A stretch of DNA of 5,224 bases from Gammaproteobacteria bacterium (lineage in GTDB: Bacteria; Pseudomonadota; Gammaproteobacteria; Chromatiales; Chromatiaceae): contig JADGBD010000062.1 in assembly GCA_015231665.1 (NCBI GenBank), positions 1-5,224 of the forward strand, written 5' to 3'. Shown here piece by piece: positions 1 through 4,865 of the stretch (positions within the stretch are counted from its first letter, which is position 1; each line of letters begins with the position of its first letter). Made by a program: the position numbers and the translations under genes. A model generated the notes under the pieces. That model saw only the letters and a list, made by a program, of their open reading frames with translations. It was not told the DNA's origin and did no database searches.

Positions 1-1
1 T

Positions 2-568
2 TATCTGTCCATCATGGGGCCTTCGGGCTCGGGCAAGTCCAGTCTGCTGCATATTATCGGGCTGTTGGATCATGCTGATGCCGGTACCTATTTGCTGGAT
101 GGCGAGGACACCGGCCAGCTGGATGAGGAGGCCCGTGCGGCCCTGCGTCAGCACAAGATCGGCTTTGTGTTTCAGGCCTTTCATCTGATCCCGCGCCTGA
201 GCGCCGCCGACAATGTCGCCCTGCCCCTGTTGCTGGCGGGCCAGCCGGTGGCGCAGCGGCAGCAGCGGGTGGCGGAGCTGCTGGCGCAACTCAACCTCAG
301 CGACCGCGCTAGTCATAGACCCGATCAACTCTCCGGTGGCCAGCGCCAGCGCGTGGCCATTGCCCGCGCCCTGGCCATGCGCCCGGCACTGCTGCTGGCG
401 GACGAGCCCACCGGCAATCTGGATCAGCAATCCGGTGGCGAAGTGGTGGATATTCTCGAAGGTCTCAACGCCCAGGGCATCAGCCTGCTGGTGGTCACCC
501 ACGACCCCGCAGTAGGCCAGCGCGCCCGCCGCTGCATCCAGATGCGCGACGGTCAAATACAGACCTGA
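2..568 (+). CDS. ABC transporter ATP-binding protein, MacB/LolD-type (5' partial)
   Basis: Nucleotide-binding subunit that would hydrolyse ATP at the cytoplasmic face of the inner membrane for a MacB/LolD/FtsE-type exporter or lipoprotein-release transporter. The frame is open from base 2, so the true start and about 30-40 residues, including the A-loop, lie upstream. 188 residues are visible. Counting from the Met at base 14: Walker [10 protein letters not shown] 2-10 (Ser in place of the common final Thr), Q-loop Gln54 in [10 protein letters not shown], signature LSGGQRQR 106-113, Walker B LLLADE 126-131, D-loop NLD 135-137, switch His163 in VVTHD. All catalytic elements are intact. The phrase after the Q-loop (HLIP, then NVALPL) is typical of the MacB/LolD class. 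No permease follows, so any partner gene is upstream; the substrate cannot be told. The downstream repeat begins 14 bases after the stop, making this probably the last gene of its operon. Confidence 0.95.
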   Translation, partial: YLSIMGPSGSGKSSLLHIIGLLDHADAGTYLLDGEDTGQLDEEARAALRQHKIGFVFQAFHLIPRLSAADNVALPLLLAGQPVAQRQQRVAELLAQLNLSDRASHRPDQLSGGQRQRVAIARALAMRPALLLADEPTGNLDQQSGGEVVDILEGLNAQGISLLVVTHDPAVGQRARRCIQMRDGQIQT

Positions 569-582
569 GGTCCATGGAGCGA

Positions 583-652
583 GCAGCGACACCCCGGAAC
601 CTGAAATCTCCCATGGCTGCTTCGGGGCTCGGGAGTTGCCATGGATGTCTCA
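583..652 (+). repeat. Dispersed intergenic repeat, copy A
   Basis: A ~70 bp segment just after the ABC ATPase stop. It matches the reverse complement of 3990-4066 at roughly 80-85% identity by eye, with three short indels. Shared blocks are GCGACACCCCG (587-597 here, last base aside), GCTTCGGG (618-625) and GAGTTGCC then GGATGT (633-648). It can fold in alternative ways: CCATGGC 611-617 with GCCATGG 638-644, or CTCCC 608-612 with GGGAG 631-635. Its orientation relative to the gene it follows is the same as for copy B. No transposase or coding potential is evident. The rest of the gap to 757 holds only a weak promoter candidate. Confidence 0.7.
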
Positions 653-696
653 GTACCCAAGGACTGATGCGAAGTGAGTTTCCGCCGTGGCTGGGT

Positions 697-702
697 TAGG
701 AT
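697..702 (+). promoter_or_regulatory. Candidate -10 box upstream of the pterin-synthase-like gene
   Basis: TAGGAT preceded by GGGT, about 55 bases before the ATG at 758. The surrounding block GTGGCTGGGTTAGGATT (687-703) closely resembles the block upstream of hslV (1689-1705). No convincing -35 hexamer at 16-18 bp spacing was found, so this rests on the -10 and the resemblance alone. Confidence 0.3.
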
Positions 703-757
703 TGTGCCCTGACAGCATTTAAGCCCCTTTAGCCCCAACTCCAGGCCTGCCAACCCT

Positions 758-1609
758 ATGCCGCGACTCTTTGTCAATCGCCTGACCCTGATGGACTTTT
801 CCTATCTGGACCCGGAGCTGGGCCTGCTCGGGGAGACCTGGCTGGTGGACCTGGAGTTGGAAGGCCAGCTCAACGCCGAGGGCATGGTGCTGGATTTCGG
901 CCTGGTGAAAAAGCAGATCAAGGGCTTTGTCGATCAGGCCTTTGATCACCGCCTGCTGCTGCCCCTGAACTACGCCGGCTGCAGTCTGGAGGGCTCGGCA
1001 GAGGCGATGGAGCTGAGGTTTGCTTGCCGGAATGGCCGGCACTATGTCCATCGCTCGCCGGCTATCGCCCTCTGCCCGCTGCCGCTGGCGCAGATCAGCC
1101 CGGAGGGGGTGGCCGCCTGCATGCGCGAGCGCCTGCTGCCGAGTCTGCCGGCGAACTGCACCGCTCTGCAACTGCGCCTCTACACCGAGGCCATCGACGG
1201 CCCCTTTTACCAGTACAGCCACGGTCTGCGACGCCATGACGGCAATTGCCGACGCATCGCCCACGGGCACCGCTCGCGGCTGCAGATCGAGCGCAACGGC
1301 CTGGCCGACCTGGCCCTGGCCGAGGCATGGGCGCAGTCCTGGCGGCGCGTCTATCTGGCCGATCGCAGGGTCTTGCTGGAGCAGTTTCAGCACCAGGGAC
1401 AGGGCTACGCCCGCTTTGGCTACGACACCTGCGAAGGCCGCTACGAGCTGGAACTGCCGGCCGATACCTGCGTCCTGCTGGAGACCGACACCACGGTAGA
1501 GCACATCGCCCAGCACATCGCCGATACTCTGGCCCAGCGCGTCCCCGGCGAACGGTTGCGCGTGCGCGCCTTCGAGGGCGTTGACAAAGGAGCGGTGGTA
1601 GACGTTTGA
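758..1609 (+). CDS. Two-domain 6-pyruvoyl-tetrahydropterin synthase / QueD-like protein
   Basis: 283 residues, about twice the ~120 of QueD, read here as two fused T-fold domains. Domain 1 (about 1-150): an N-terminal strand pair in which the usual HGH zinc motif is replaced (LLGET 23-27) and no Cys aligns, then EGMVLDFG 41-48, Asp63-His64 (AFDHRLL) and YTEA with Glu144. Domain 2 (about 151-283): His155 (YSHG), Cys164 and His169-Gly-His171 (CRRIAHGH), matching zinc ligands and catalytic Cys of the family. It lacks the DFG/DH segment but ends with a family-like helix and FEG (Glu273). Known enzymes (QueD, PTPS) act on dihydroneopterin triphosphate using zinc and a Cys-Asp-His triad. That this one is active, and on which substrate, is inference. 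The ATG at 758 is chosen because the next upstream in-frame stop is TGA 710-712 with no start between, and family homology begins at residue 3; the ribosome binding site is poor. The stop lies inside the repeat at 1604-1680. Confidence 0.8.
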   Translation: MPRLFVNRLTLMDFSYLDPELGLLGETWLVDLELEGQLNAEGMVLDFGLVKKQIKGFVDQAFDHRLLLPLNYAGCSLEGSAEAMELRFACRNGRHYVHRSPAIALCPLPLAQISPEGVAACMRERLLPSLPANCTALQLRLYTEAIDGPFYQYSHGLRRHDGNCRRIAHGHRSRLQIERNGLADLALAEAWAQSWRRVYLADRRVLLEQFQHQGQGYARFGYDTCEGRYELELPADTCVLLETDTTVEHIAQHIADTLAQRVPGERLRVRAFEGVDKGAVVDV

Positions 1610-1680
1610 AGTGAGAAGAGTGAAGTTTGAAAAGCTGGTCGCCTGCGGCGGTTTTTTCTTTCAAACTTCACCCTTCAAAC
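1604..1680. repeat. TTTGAAG-rich inverted repeat between the pterin-synthase-like gene and hslV
   Basis: The inner arms GTGAAGTTTGAAA (1620-1632) and TTTCAAACTTCAC (1659-1671) are perfect 13 bp complements, extended by GAAG 1615-1618 with CTTC 1673-1676 across one mismatch. The outer unit GTTTGAAG (1604-1611) is also complementary to CTTCAAAC (1673-1680), so either left-hand unit can pair with the right arm. The loop holds a separate GC hairpin with a T tract. The low-GC, tandem TTTGAAG character differs sharply from the flanking genes, suggesting a mobile palindromic repeat. The coding frame of the upstream gene ends inside the first unit. Confidence 0.75.
1640..1657 (+). terminator. Intrinsic terminator nested in the inverted repeat
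   Basis: CGCC 1640-1643 and GGCG 1647-1650 form a 4 bp GC stem with a TGC loop, followed by G and six T (1652-1657). The stem is short, but the large outer palindrome stacks around it. It would end transcripts of the pterin-synthase-like gene before hslV. Confidence 0.5.
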
Positions 1681-1699
1681 TTTTCAAGGTGGCTTGGGT

Positions 1700-1705
1700 T
1701 AGAAT
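1700..1705 (+). promoter_or_regulatory. Candidate hslV promoter -10 box
   Basis: TAGAAT, 63 bases before the hslV ATG, lies inside a GC-flanked block: TGGG 1695-1698 and CCCA 1706-1709 are complementary around it. The -35 is unclear: TTCAAA at 1674-1679 is 20 bp away, too far for an ideal sigma-70 site. Lying after the terminator at 1640-1657, it is the natural place for an hslV promoter. Confidence 0.35.
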
Positions 1706-1768
1706 CCCAGCCCTGTTTTCGCACAAGACCGTTTGCTCAAGACGGCTAAAAACACATGGGAGCCTTTG

Positions 1769-2311
1769 ATGGAAACTCTGCACGGTACAACCATTCTGTC
1801 GATCCGCCGCAACGGCAAGGTGGCTGTGGGTGGCGATGGTCAGGTGTCGCTGGGCAATACGGTGATGAAGGGCAATGCGCGCAAGGTGCGCCGGCTCTAC
1901 AAGGAGCAGGTGCTGGCGGGCTTTGCCGGTGCCACTGCCGATGCCTTCACCCTGTTCGAGCGCTTTGAGGCCAAGCTGGAGAAACACCACGGCCACCTGC
2001 TGCGCTCGGCGGTGGAGCTGGCCAAGGACTGGCGCACCGACCGCATGCTGCGCCGGCTGGAGGCCATGCTCTTGGTGGCCGACAGCAAGGCCTCGCTGAT
2101 CCTCTCCGGCAACGGCGATGTGGTCGAGCCCGAGGACGGCCTGATGGCCATAGGCTCAGGCGGTGCCTTTGCCCAGGCAGCCGCCCGCGCCCTGCTGGAG
2201 AACACTGATCTCAGCGCCCGCGACATCGTCGAAAAGGGCCTGGCCATAGCCGCCGACATCTGCGTCTATACCAACCACAACCGCACCATCGAAGAGTTGG
2301 ATTGCGATTGA
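1769..2311 (+). CDS. hslV: HslV (ClpQ), ATP-dependent protease threonine peptidase subunit
   Basis: Peptidase of the HslUV protease, an N-terminal-nucleophile enzyme related to the proteasome beta subunit. It acts in the cytoplasm as two stacked hexamers capped by HslU. 180 residues. The sequence starts METLHG followed by [11 protein letters not shown]. By family knowledge the mature chain begins at the first Thr, so Thr7 is the nucleophile and the first six residues are removed. Counted from that Thr, Asp17 (GGDG) and Lys33 (NARK) occupy the conserved catalytic positions, and GSGG is present further on. The ATG at 1769 is preferred over a TTG 36 bases upstream: GGGAG (1758-1762) lies six bases before it, and homologues start at this point. 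The C-terminus (TIEELDCD) is family-typical and the frame is intact. It is followed by hslU after an unusually long 258-base gap. Confidence 0.98.
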   Translation: METLHGTTILSIRRNGKVAVGGDGQVSLGNTVMKGNARKVRRLYKEQVLAGFAGATADAFTLFERFEAKLEKHHGHLLRSAVELAKDWRTDRMLRRLEAMLLVADSKASLILSGNGDVVEPEDGLMAIGSGGAFAQAAARALLENTDLSARDIVEKGLAIAADICVYTNHNRTIEELDCD

Positions 2312-2361
2312 GACATTTGTCCGCCAATGAACGCGAAGTGTAAACCGATAAGCCTGTTAGG

Positions 2362-2499
2362 ATTCGAGAAGGTAGAGTCATAGCGGTTTAGTATCTTGGA
2401 TGTAACTACTCAGGCCATTAAGCCCTCGCCCCCTCCTCGGGAAATGGGGCAGTTAGTTACTCTAAAATACTAAACCACTATGATTCTATCTTCTTGAAT
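2362..2499. mobile_element. MITE-like foldback element between hslV and hslU
   Basis: The left arm (2362-2410) and right arm (2451-2499) are long imperfect inverted repeats. The strongest paired block is GGTTTAGTAT (2385-2394) with ATACTAAACC (2467-2476), flanked by paired TCATAG 2378-2383 and AGAAGGTAGA-type ends. Roughly 40 or more of 49 positions pair, counting G-U, with two small bulges. The 40 bp centre can form GCCCC 2428-2432 with GGGGC 2446-2450. There is no coding capacity. The arms are AT-richer than the neighbouring genes. No clear target-site duplication was found, so the exact ends and class are uncertain. As RNA, it would form a ~138 nt hairpin in an hslVU transcript. Confidence 0.7.
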
Positions 2500-2517
2500 A
2501 AATTAATTTTCCTATTT
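2493..2517 (+). promoter_or_regulatory. Possible heat-shock (sigma-32-like) promoter for hslU
   Basis: CTTGAA at 2493-2498 matches the sigma-32 -35 core. TCCTATTT at 2510-2517 resembles the -10 consensus CCCCATnT at most positions. The 11 bp spacing is at the short edge. hslVU is heat-shock controlled in E. coli, which makes the idea reasonable. The -35 lies at the right end of the foldback element. Without it, hslU would rely on read-through from hslV. Confidence 0.25.
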
Positions 2518-2569
2518 TATCTTTGCGTTCATTTGCGGACCCTTATCCTGACTTAAAACAAGAGCAACC

Positions 2570-3910
2570 ATGAATGATTTAAGCCCCCGCGAGATCGTCC
2601 AGGAGCTGGACAAGCACATCATCGGCCAGCAGGCGGCCAAGCGCGCCGTGGCCATTGCCCTGAGCAATCGCCGGCGCCGTGCCCGCGTCGAGGAGCCCCT
2701 GCGCAGCGAGATCACGCCGAAGAACATCCTCATGATCGGCCCCACCGGGGTGGGCAAGACCGAAATCGCCCGCCGTCTGGCGCGTCTGGCCAATGCCCCC
2801 TTCATCAAGGTGGAGGCGACCAAGTTCACCGAGGTGGGCTATGTGGGCAAGGAGGTGGATTCCATCATCCGCGACCTGGCCGATGCCGCCGTCAGCATGG
2901 CCCGCGAGCAGGAGATGGCCAAGCTCAAGGAAGTGGCCACCGAGGCCGCCGAGGAGCGGGTGCTCGATGCCTTGCTGCCGCCGGCCAGCCCCAGCAGCTT
3001 CGAGCAGGAAAGCCGTGCCAGCAGTGGCGTCAGCAGCGCCACCCGGGAGAAATTCCGTGCCAAGCTGCGCGCTGGCGAGCTGGATGACAAGGAGATCGAG
3101 ATCGAGGTCAGCTCGCCCCAGCTCGGCGTCGAAATCATGGCTCCGCCGGGCATGGAGGAGATGACCAACCAGCTGCAGAGCCTGTTCCAGAATCTGGGCG
3201 GCAACCGCAAGAAGCGGCGCAAGCTGCGGGTGGCCGATGCCCTGGGCATGCTCACCGACGAAGAAGCGGCCAAGCGGGTCAACGAGGAGGAGCTGAAGCT
3301 GCGGGCGCTGGAGAATGTGCAGCAGAACGGCATCGTCTTCATCGACGAGATCGACAAGGTCACCAGCCGCTCCGAGCACGGCGGCGCCGATGTCTCCCGC
3401 GAGGGCGTGCAGCGCGACCTGCTGCCCTTGGTGGAAGGCTGCACAGTGTCCACCAAGCACGGTATGGTGCGCACCGACCATATCCTGTTCATCTGCTCCG
3501 GCGCCTTCCATCTGGCCAAGCCCTCGGACCTGATCCCCGAGCTGCAGGGCCGCCTGCCCATCCGCGTCGAGCTGACCGCGCTGACCAGCGAGGACTTTGT
3601 GCGCATTCTCACCGAGCCGGACGCCTCCCTCACCGAGCAATACCAGGCACTGATGGCCACCGAGGGGCTGGACCTGGAGTTCAGCGACGAGGGCATAGCC
3701 CGCATCGCCGAGATCGCCTATCAGGTCAACGAGACCACCGAGAACATCGGCGCCCGCCGCCTGCACACGGTGATGGAGCGCCTGCTGGAGGATGTCTCCT
3801 TCACCGCCGGCGAACGCGAGGGCGAGCTGGTGAGCATCGACGCCGCCTATGTGGACAAATATCTGGCAGAATTAGCACAGAACGAAGACCTGAGCCGGTT
3901 TGTACTCTGA
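2570..3910 (+). CDS. hslU: HslU (ClpY), AAA+ ATPase subunit of HslUV protease
   Basis: Hexameric AAA+ unfoldase that recognises, unfolds and threads proteins into HslV. 446 residues, close to the usual ~443. Walker A GPTGVGKT 57-64, pore loop GYVG 90-93, intermediate (I) domain roughly 110-240 (Ala/Glu-rich, the least conserved part), Walker B VFIDEID 256-262, the block [18 protein letters not shown] 274-291, arginine finger Arg328 in QGRLP, sensor-2 GARR 394-397, and C-terminal LSRFVL, the tail that docks into HslV. All functional motifs are present. The ATG at 2570 is preceded by AAGAG (2560-2564) five bases upstream, a modest ribosome binding site, and the N-terminus ([16 protein letters not shown]) fits the family. 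It belongs with hslV, but a foldback element lies between them, and an intrinsic terminator follows the stop. Confidence 0.99.
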   Translation: MNDLSPREIVQELDKHIIGQQAAKRAVAIALSNRRRRARVEEPLRSEITPKNILMIGPTGVGKTEIARRLARLANAPFIKVEATKFTEVGYVGKEVDSIIRDLADAAVSMAREQEMAKLKEVATEAAEERVLDALLPPASPSSFEQESRASSGVSSATREKFRAKLRAGELDDKEIEIEVSSPQLGVEIMAPPGMEEMTNQLQSLFQNLGGNRKKRRKLRVADALGMLTDEEAAKRVNEEELKLRALENVQQNGIVFIDEIDKVTSRSEHGGADVSREGVQRDLLPLVEGCTVSTKHGMVRTDHILFICSGAFHLAKPSDLIPELQGRLPIRVELTALTSEDFVRILTEPDASLTEQYQALMATEGLDLEFSDEGIARIAEIAYQVNETTENIGARRLHTVMERLLEDVSFTAGEREGELVSIDAAYVDKYLAELAQNEDLSRFVL

Positions 3911-3916
3911 TTCAAC

Positions 3917-3943
3917 CGGAGCAAGCGGCGCTCCGATTATTTT
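3917..3943 (+). terminator. Intrinsic terminator of hslU
   Basis: CGGAGC 3917-3922 and GCTCCG 3930-3935 form a perfect 6 bp stem with a 7-base loop, followed by the T-rich stretch ATTATTTT (3936-3943). It begins seven bases after the hslU stop. The T tract lies only on the plus-strand side, so it is directed at hslU rather than at the converging Uma2 gene. Confidence 0.75.
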
Positions 3944-3989
3944 GAGCACCAACCTAGCCAGAAGGCTGCGAGCTGACAGGAGATTACTG

Positions 3990-4066
3990 TGAAACATCCT
4001 TGGCAACTCACGAGTCCCCAGTCCCGAAGCGGCGAAGAGATGTTTCCTGTTACGGGGTGTCGCCGC
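3990..4066 (-). repeat. Dispersed intergenic repeat, copy B
   Basis: Reverse-complement copy of 583-652. Read on the minus strand it begins GCGGCGACACCCCG and ends GGATGTTTCA. Relative to copy A it carries a short insertion that makes an imperfect tandem GGGACT-GGGGACT (minus strand, about 4012-4025). Its ends can pair: GAAACATC 3991-3998 with GATGTTTC 4039-4046, a perfect 8 bp stem. In copy A the matching positions pair only partly. The last codons and stop of the Uma2 gene lie inside this copy. The remainder of the hslU-Uma2 gap (3944-3989) shows only a weak AGCC/GGCT hairpin at 3956-3967. Confidence 0.7.
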
Positions 4067-4688
4067 TGGCAACATGAACGTCAGTAGAGCCTAAGGGGTG
4101 ATGGACTGCTTTCTCCGGCTCGCTGCCGGGCGCGGGCAGGTCGAAGACCTCCCAGAGAGGGATTTGTAAGCCGCCGCCGAGCTCCAGCTCCAGGCTCTCG
4201 TCGGTGCCGATGATCTGACCGGTGTCGTACTGGCCAGAAGCACTTAGGCGAAACAGCTGGGCGTATTGCTCCAGAGGGTGTATCACCAGATAAAAGGCCA
4301 CGCCGAAGCGCTGATATAGCGCCTTCTTCTGGCGCAGATCGCGGGTGGCGGTGGCGGGTGAGAGCACCTCCACCACCAGCGCAGGCGGTCCCTCAATATG
4401 ACTGTCGTGGATTTGATCAGGATCGCACACCAGCAGCACATCGGGCTGCACCACATCGAAATCCGACAGGCGCAGGTCCACCGGGGCGATGAAGGGCTGG
4501 CAGCCCTTGCCGTCAACCGCTCGCTCCAATCGAGCATAGAGCCGGGCGGCCACTCTTTGGTGTCGCGTACTGGGTGCCGGGGCCATGGCATAGGCCTGAC
4601 CGTCAATCAGCTCCCAACGCTCGTCATCCGGCCAACCCTGATAGTCCTGCCAGCTGAAACCGGGCTCTAGTGCCGCTTGGACGCTCAT
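4050..4688 (-). CDS. Uma2 family (DUF820) putative endonuclease
   Basis: 212 residues, resembling the Uma2/DUF820 family, which has a PD-(D/E)XK nuclease-like fold and is often found in many copies in cyanobacteria and some sulfur bacteria; its cellular role is unsettled. Visible family landmarks: WELIDGQAYAM 25-35 (Glu26), VVQPDVLLV 79-87 (Asp83), ALVVEVLSPATATRD 103-117 (Glu107), then Lys121 in LRQKKALYQRFGV, giving the Asp...Glu-x13-Lys pattern, and FYLVIHP 132-138. The putative active site is therefore complete. The start is well supported: GGGAGG (minus strand, 4695-4700) lies six bases before the ATG. The tail after about residue 183 is low in family character, and the last residues, SGDTP, are encoded by repeat copy B, which also supplies the stop. 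It is convergent with hslU and divergent from the DUF971 gene, so it looks like an insertion between two genes that are commonly adjacent. Confidence 0.9.
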   Translation of the reverse strand: MSVQAALEPGFSWQDYQGWPDDERWELIDGQAYAMAPAPSTRHQRVAARLYARLERAVDGKGCQPFIAPVDLRLSDFDVVQPDVLLVCDPDQIHDSHIEGPPALVVEVLSPATATRDLRQKKALYQRFGVAFYLVIHPLEQYAQLFRLSASGQYDTGQIIGTDESLELELGGGLQIPLWEVFDLPAPGSEPEKAVHHPLGSTDVHVASGDTP

Positions 4689-4731
4689 GGGTAACCTCCC
4701 TAACCGATTGAGTTGAATCTGTCTGCCTCAG

Positions 4732-4744
4732 TTTAGCCGCTAAA
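4732..4744. repeat. Short palindrome upstream of the Uma2 gene
   Basis: TTTAGC and GCTAAA flank a single C, a 13 bp perfect palindrome 43 bases from the Uma2 start. It could be a small operator, but a site this short could arise by chance. Confidence 0.25.
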
Positions 4745-4774
4745 TCCGCTGGCTTGTAGCCCGGCATGAATCTC

Positions 4775-4797
4775 CATTGGGGCACTTTCCCCCAATG
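4775..4797. promoter_or_regulatory. Inverted repeat in the divergent Uma2 / DUF971 promoter region
   Basis: CATTGGGG 4775-4782 and CCCCAATG 4790-4797 are perfect 8 bp complements around a 7-base spacer. They lie between two divergently transcribed genes, not after a gene end, and no T tract follows on the plus strand. An operator is therefore more likely than a terminator. The centre lies about 45 bases upstream of the candidate -10 box at 4828. An RNA hairpin remains possible if a promoter lies further upstream. Confidence 0.4.
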
Positions 4798-4827
4798 CCT
4801 GAGCGGGCAGCTTGGCTTTGGCCGGGG

Positions 4828-4833
4828 TAGAAT
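4828..4833 (+). promoter_or_regulatory. Candidate -10 box for the DUF971 gene
   Basis: TAGAAT preceded by GGGG, 32 bases before the ATG at 4866. It has the same hexamer and G-rich upstream context as the hslV candidate at 1700. No good -35 at standard spacing is visible; TTGGCT at 4812-4817 is only 10 bp away. Confidence 0.35.
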
Positions 4834-4865
4834 GGCGTCAGTCTTGTTTACTGGAGAAAATTACC

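Noticed and set aside
572..644. CCATGG occurring three times in 73 bases (572, 611, 639)
   Set aside because: Only two belong to the repeat and can pair as its stem. The spacing is irregular and the hexamer is self-complementary, so no separate element is supported.
553..777. Small minus-strand open frame across repeat copy A, and a similar one at 3872-4075 across copy B
   Set aside because: The similarity arises from the shared repeat. The peptides are on opposite strands relative to the repeat unit, lack ribosome binding sites, and extend into unrelated gene sequence.
719..1516. A 265-codon open frame on the minus strand over the pterin-synthase-like gene
   Set aside because: The plus-strand frame has clear family motifs (HGH, DFG, DH). 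The antisense frame is Gln/Leu/Gly-rich without recognisable features and would have to start inside the hslV-side coding region with no promoter.
1733..1768. TTG start that would lengthen HslV by 12 residues
   Set aside because: It has no ribosome binding site, whereas the ATG at 1769 has GGGAG six bases upstream and fits the family N-terminus.
2579..3766. A 395-codon open frame on the minus strand inside hslU
   Set aside because: It lies entirely antisense to an unmistakable hslU. Its Leu/Gly/Ala/His-rich composition is that expected from the complement of GC-rich codons, and no motif is recognisable.
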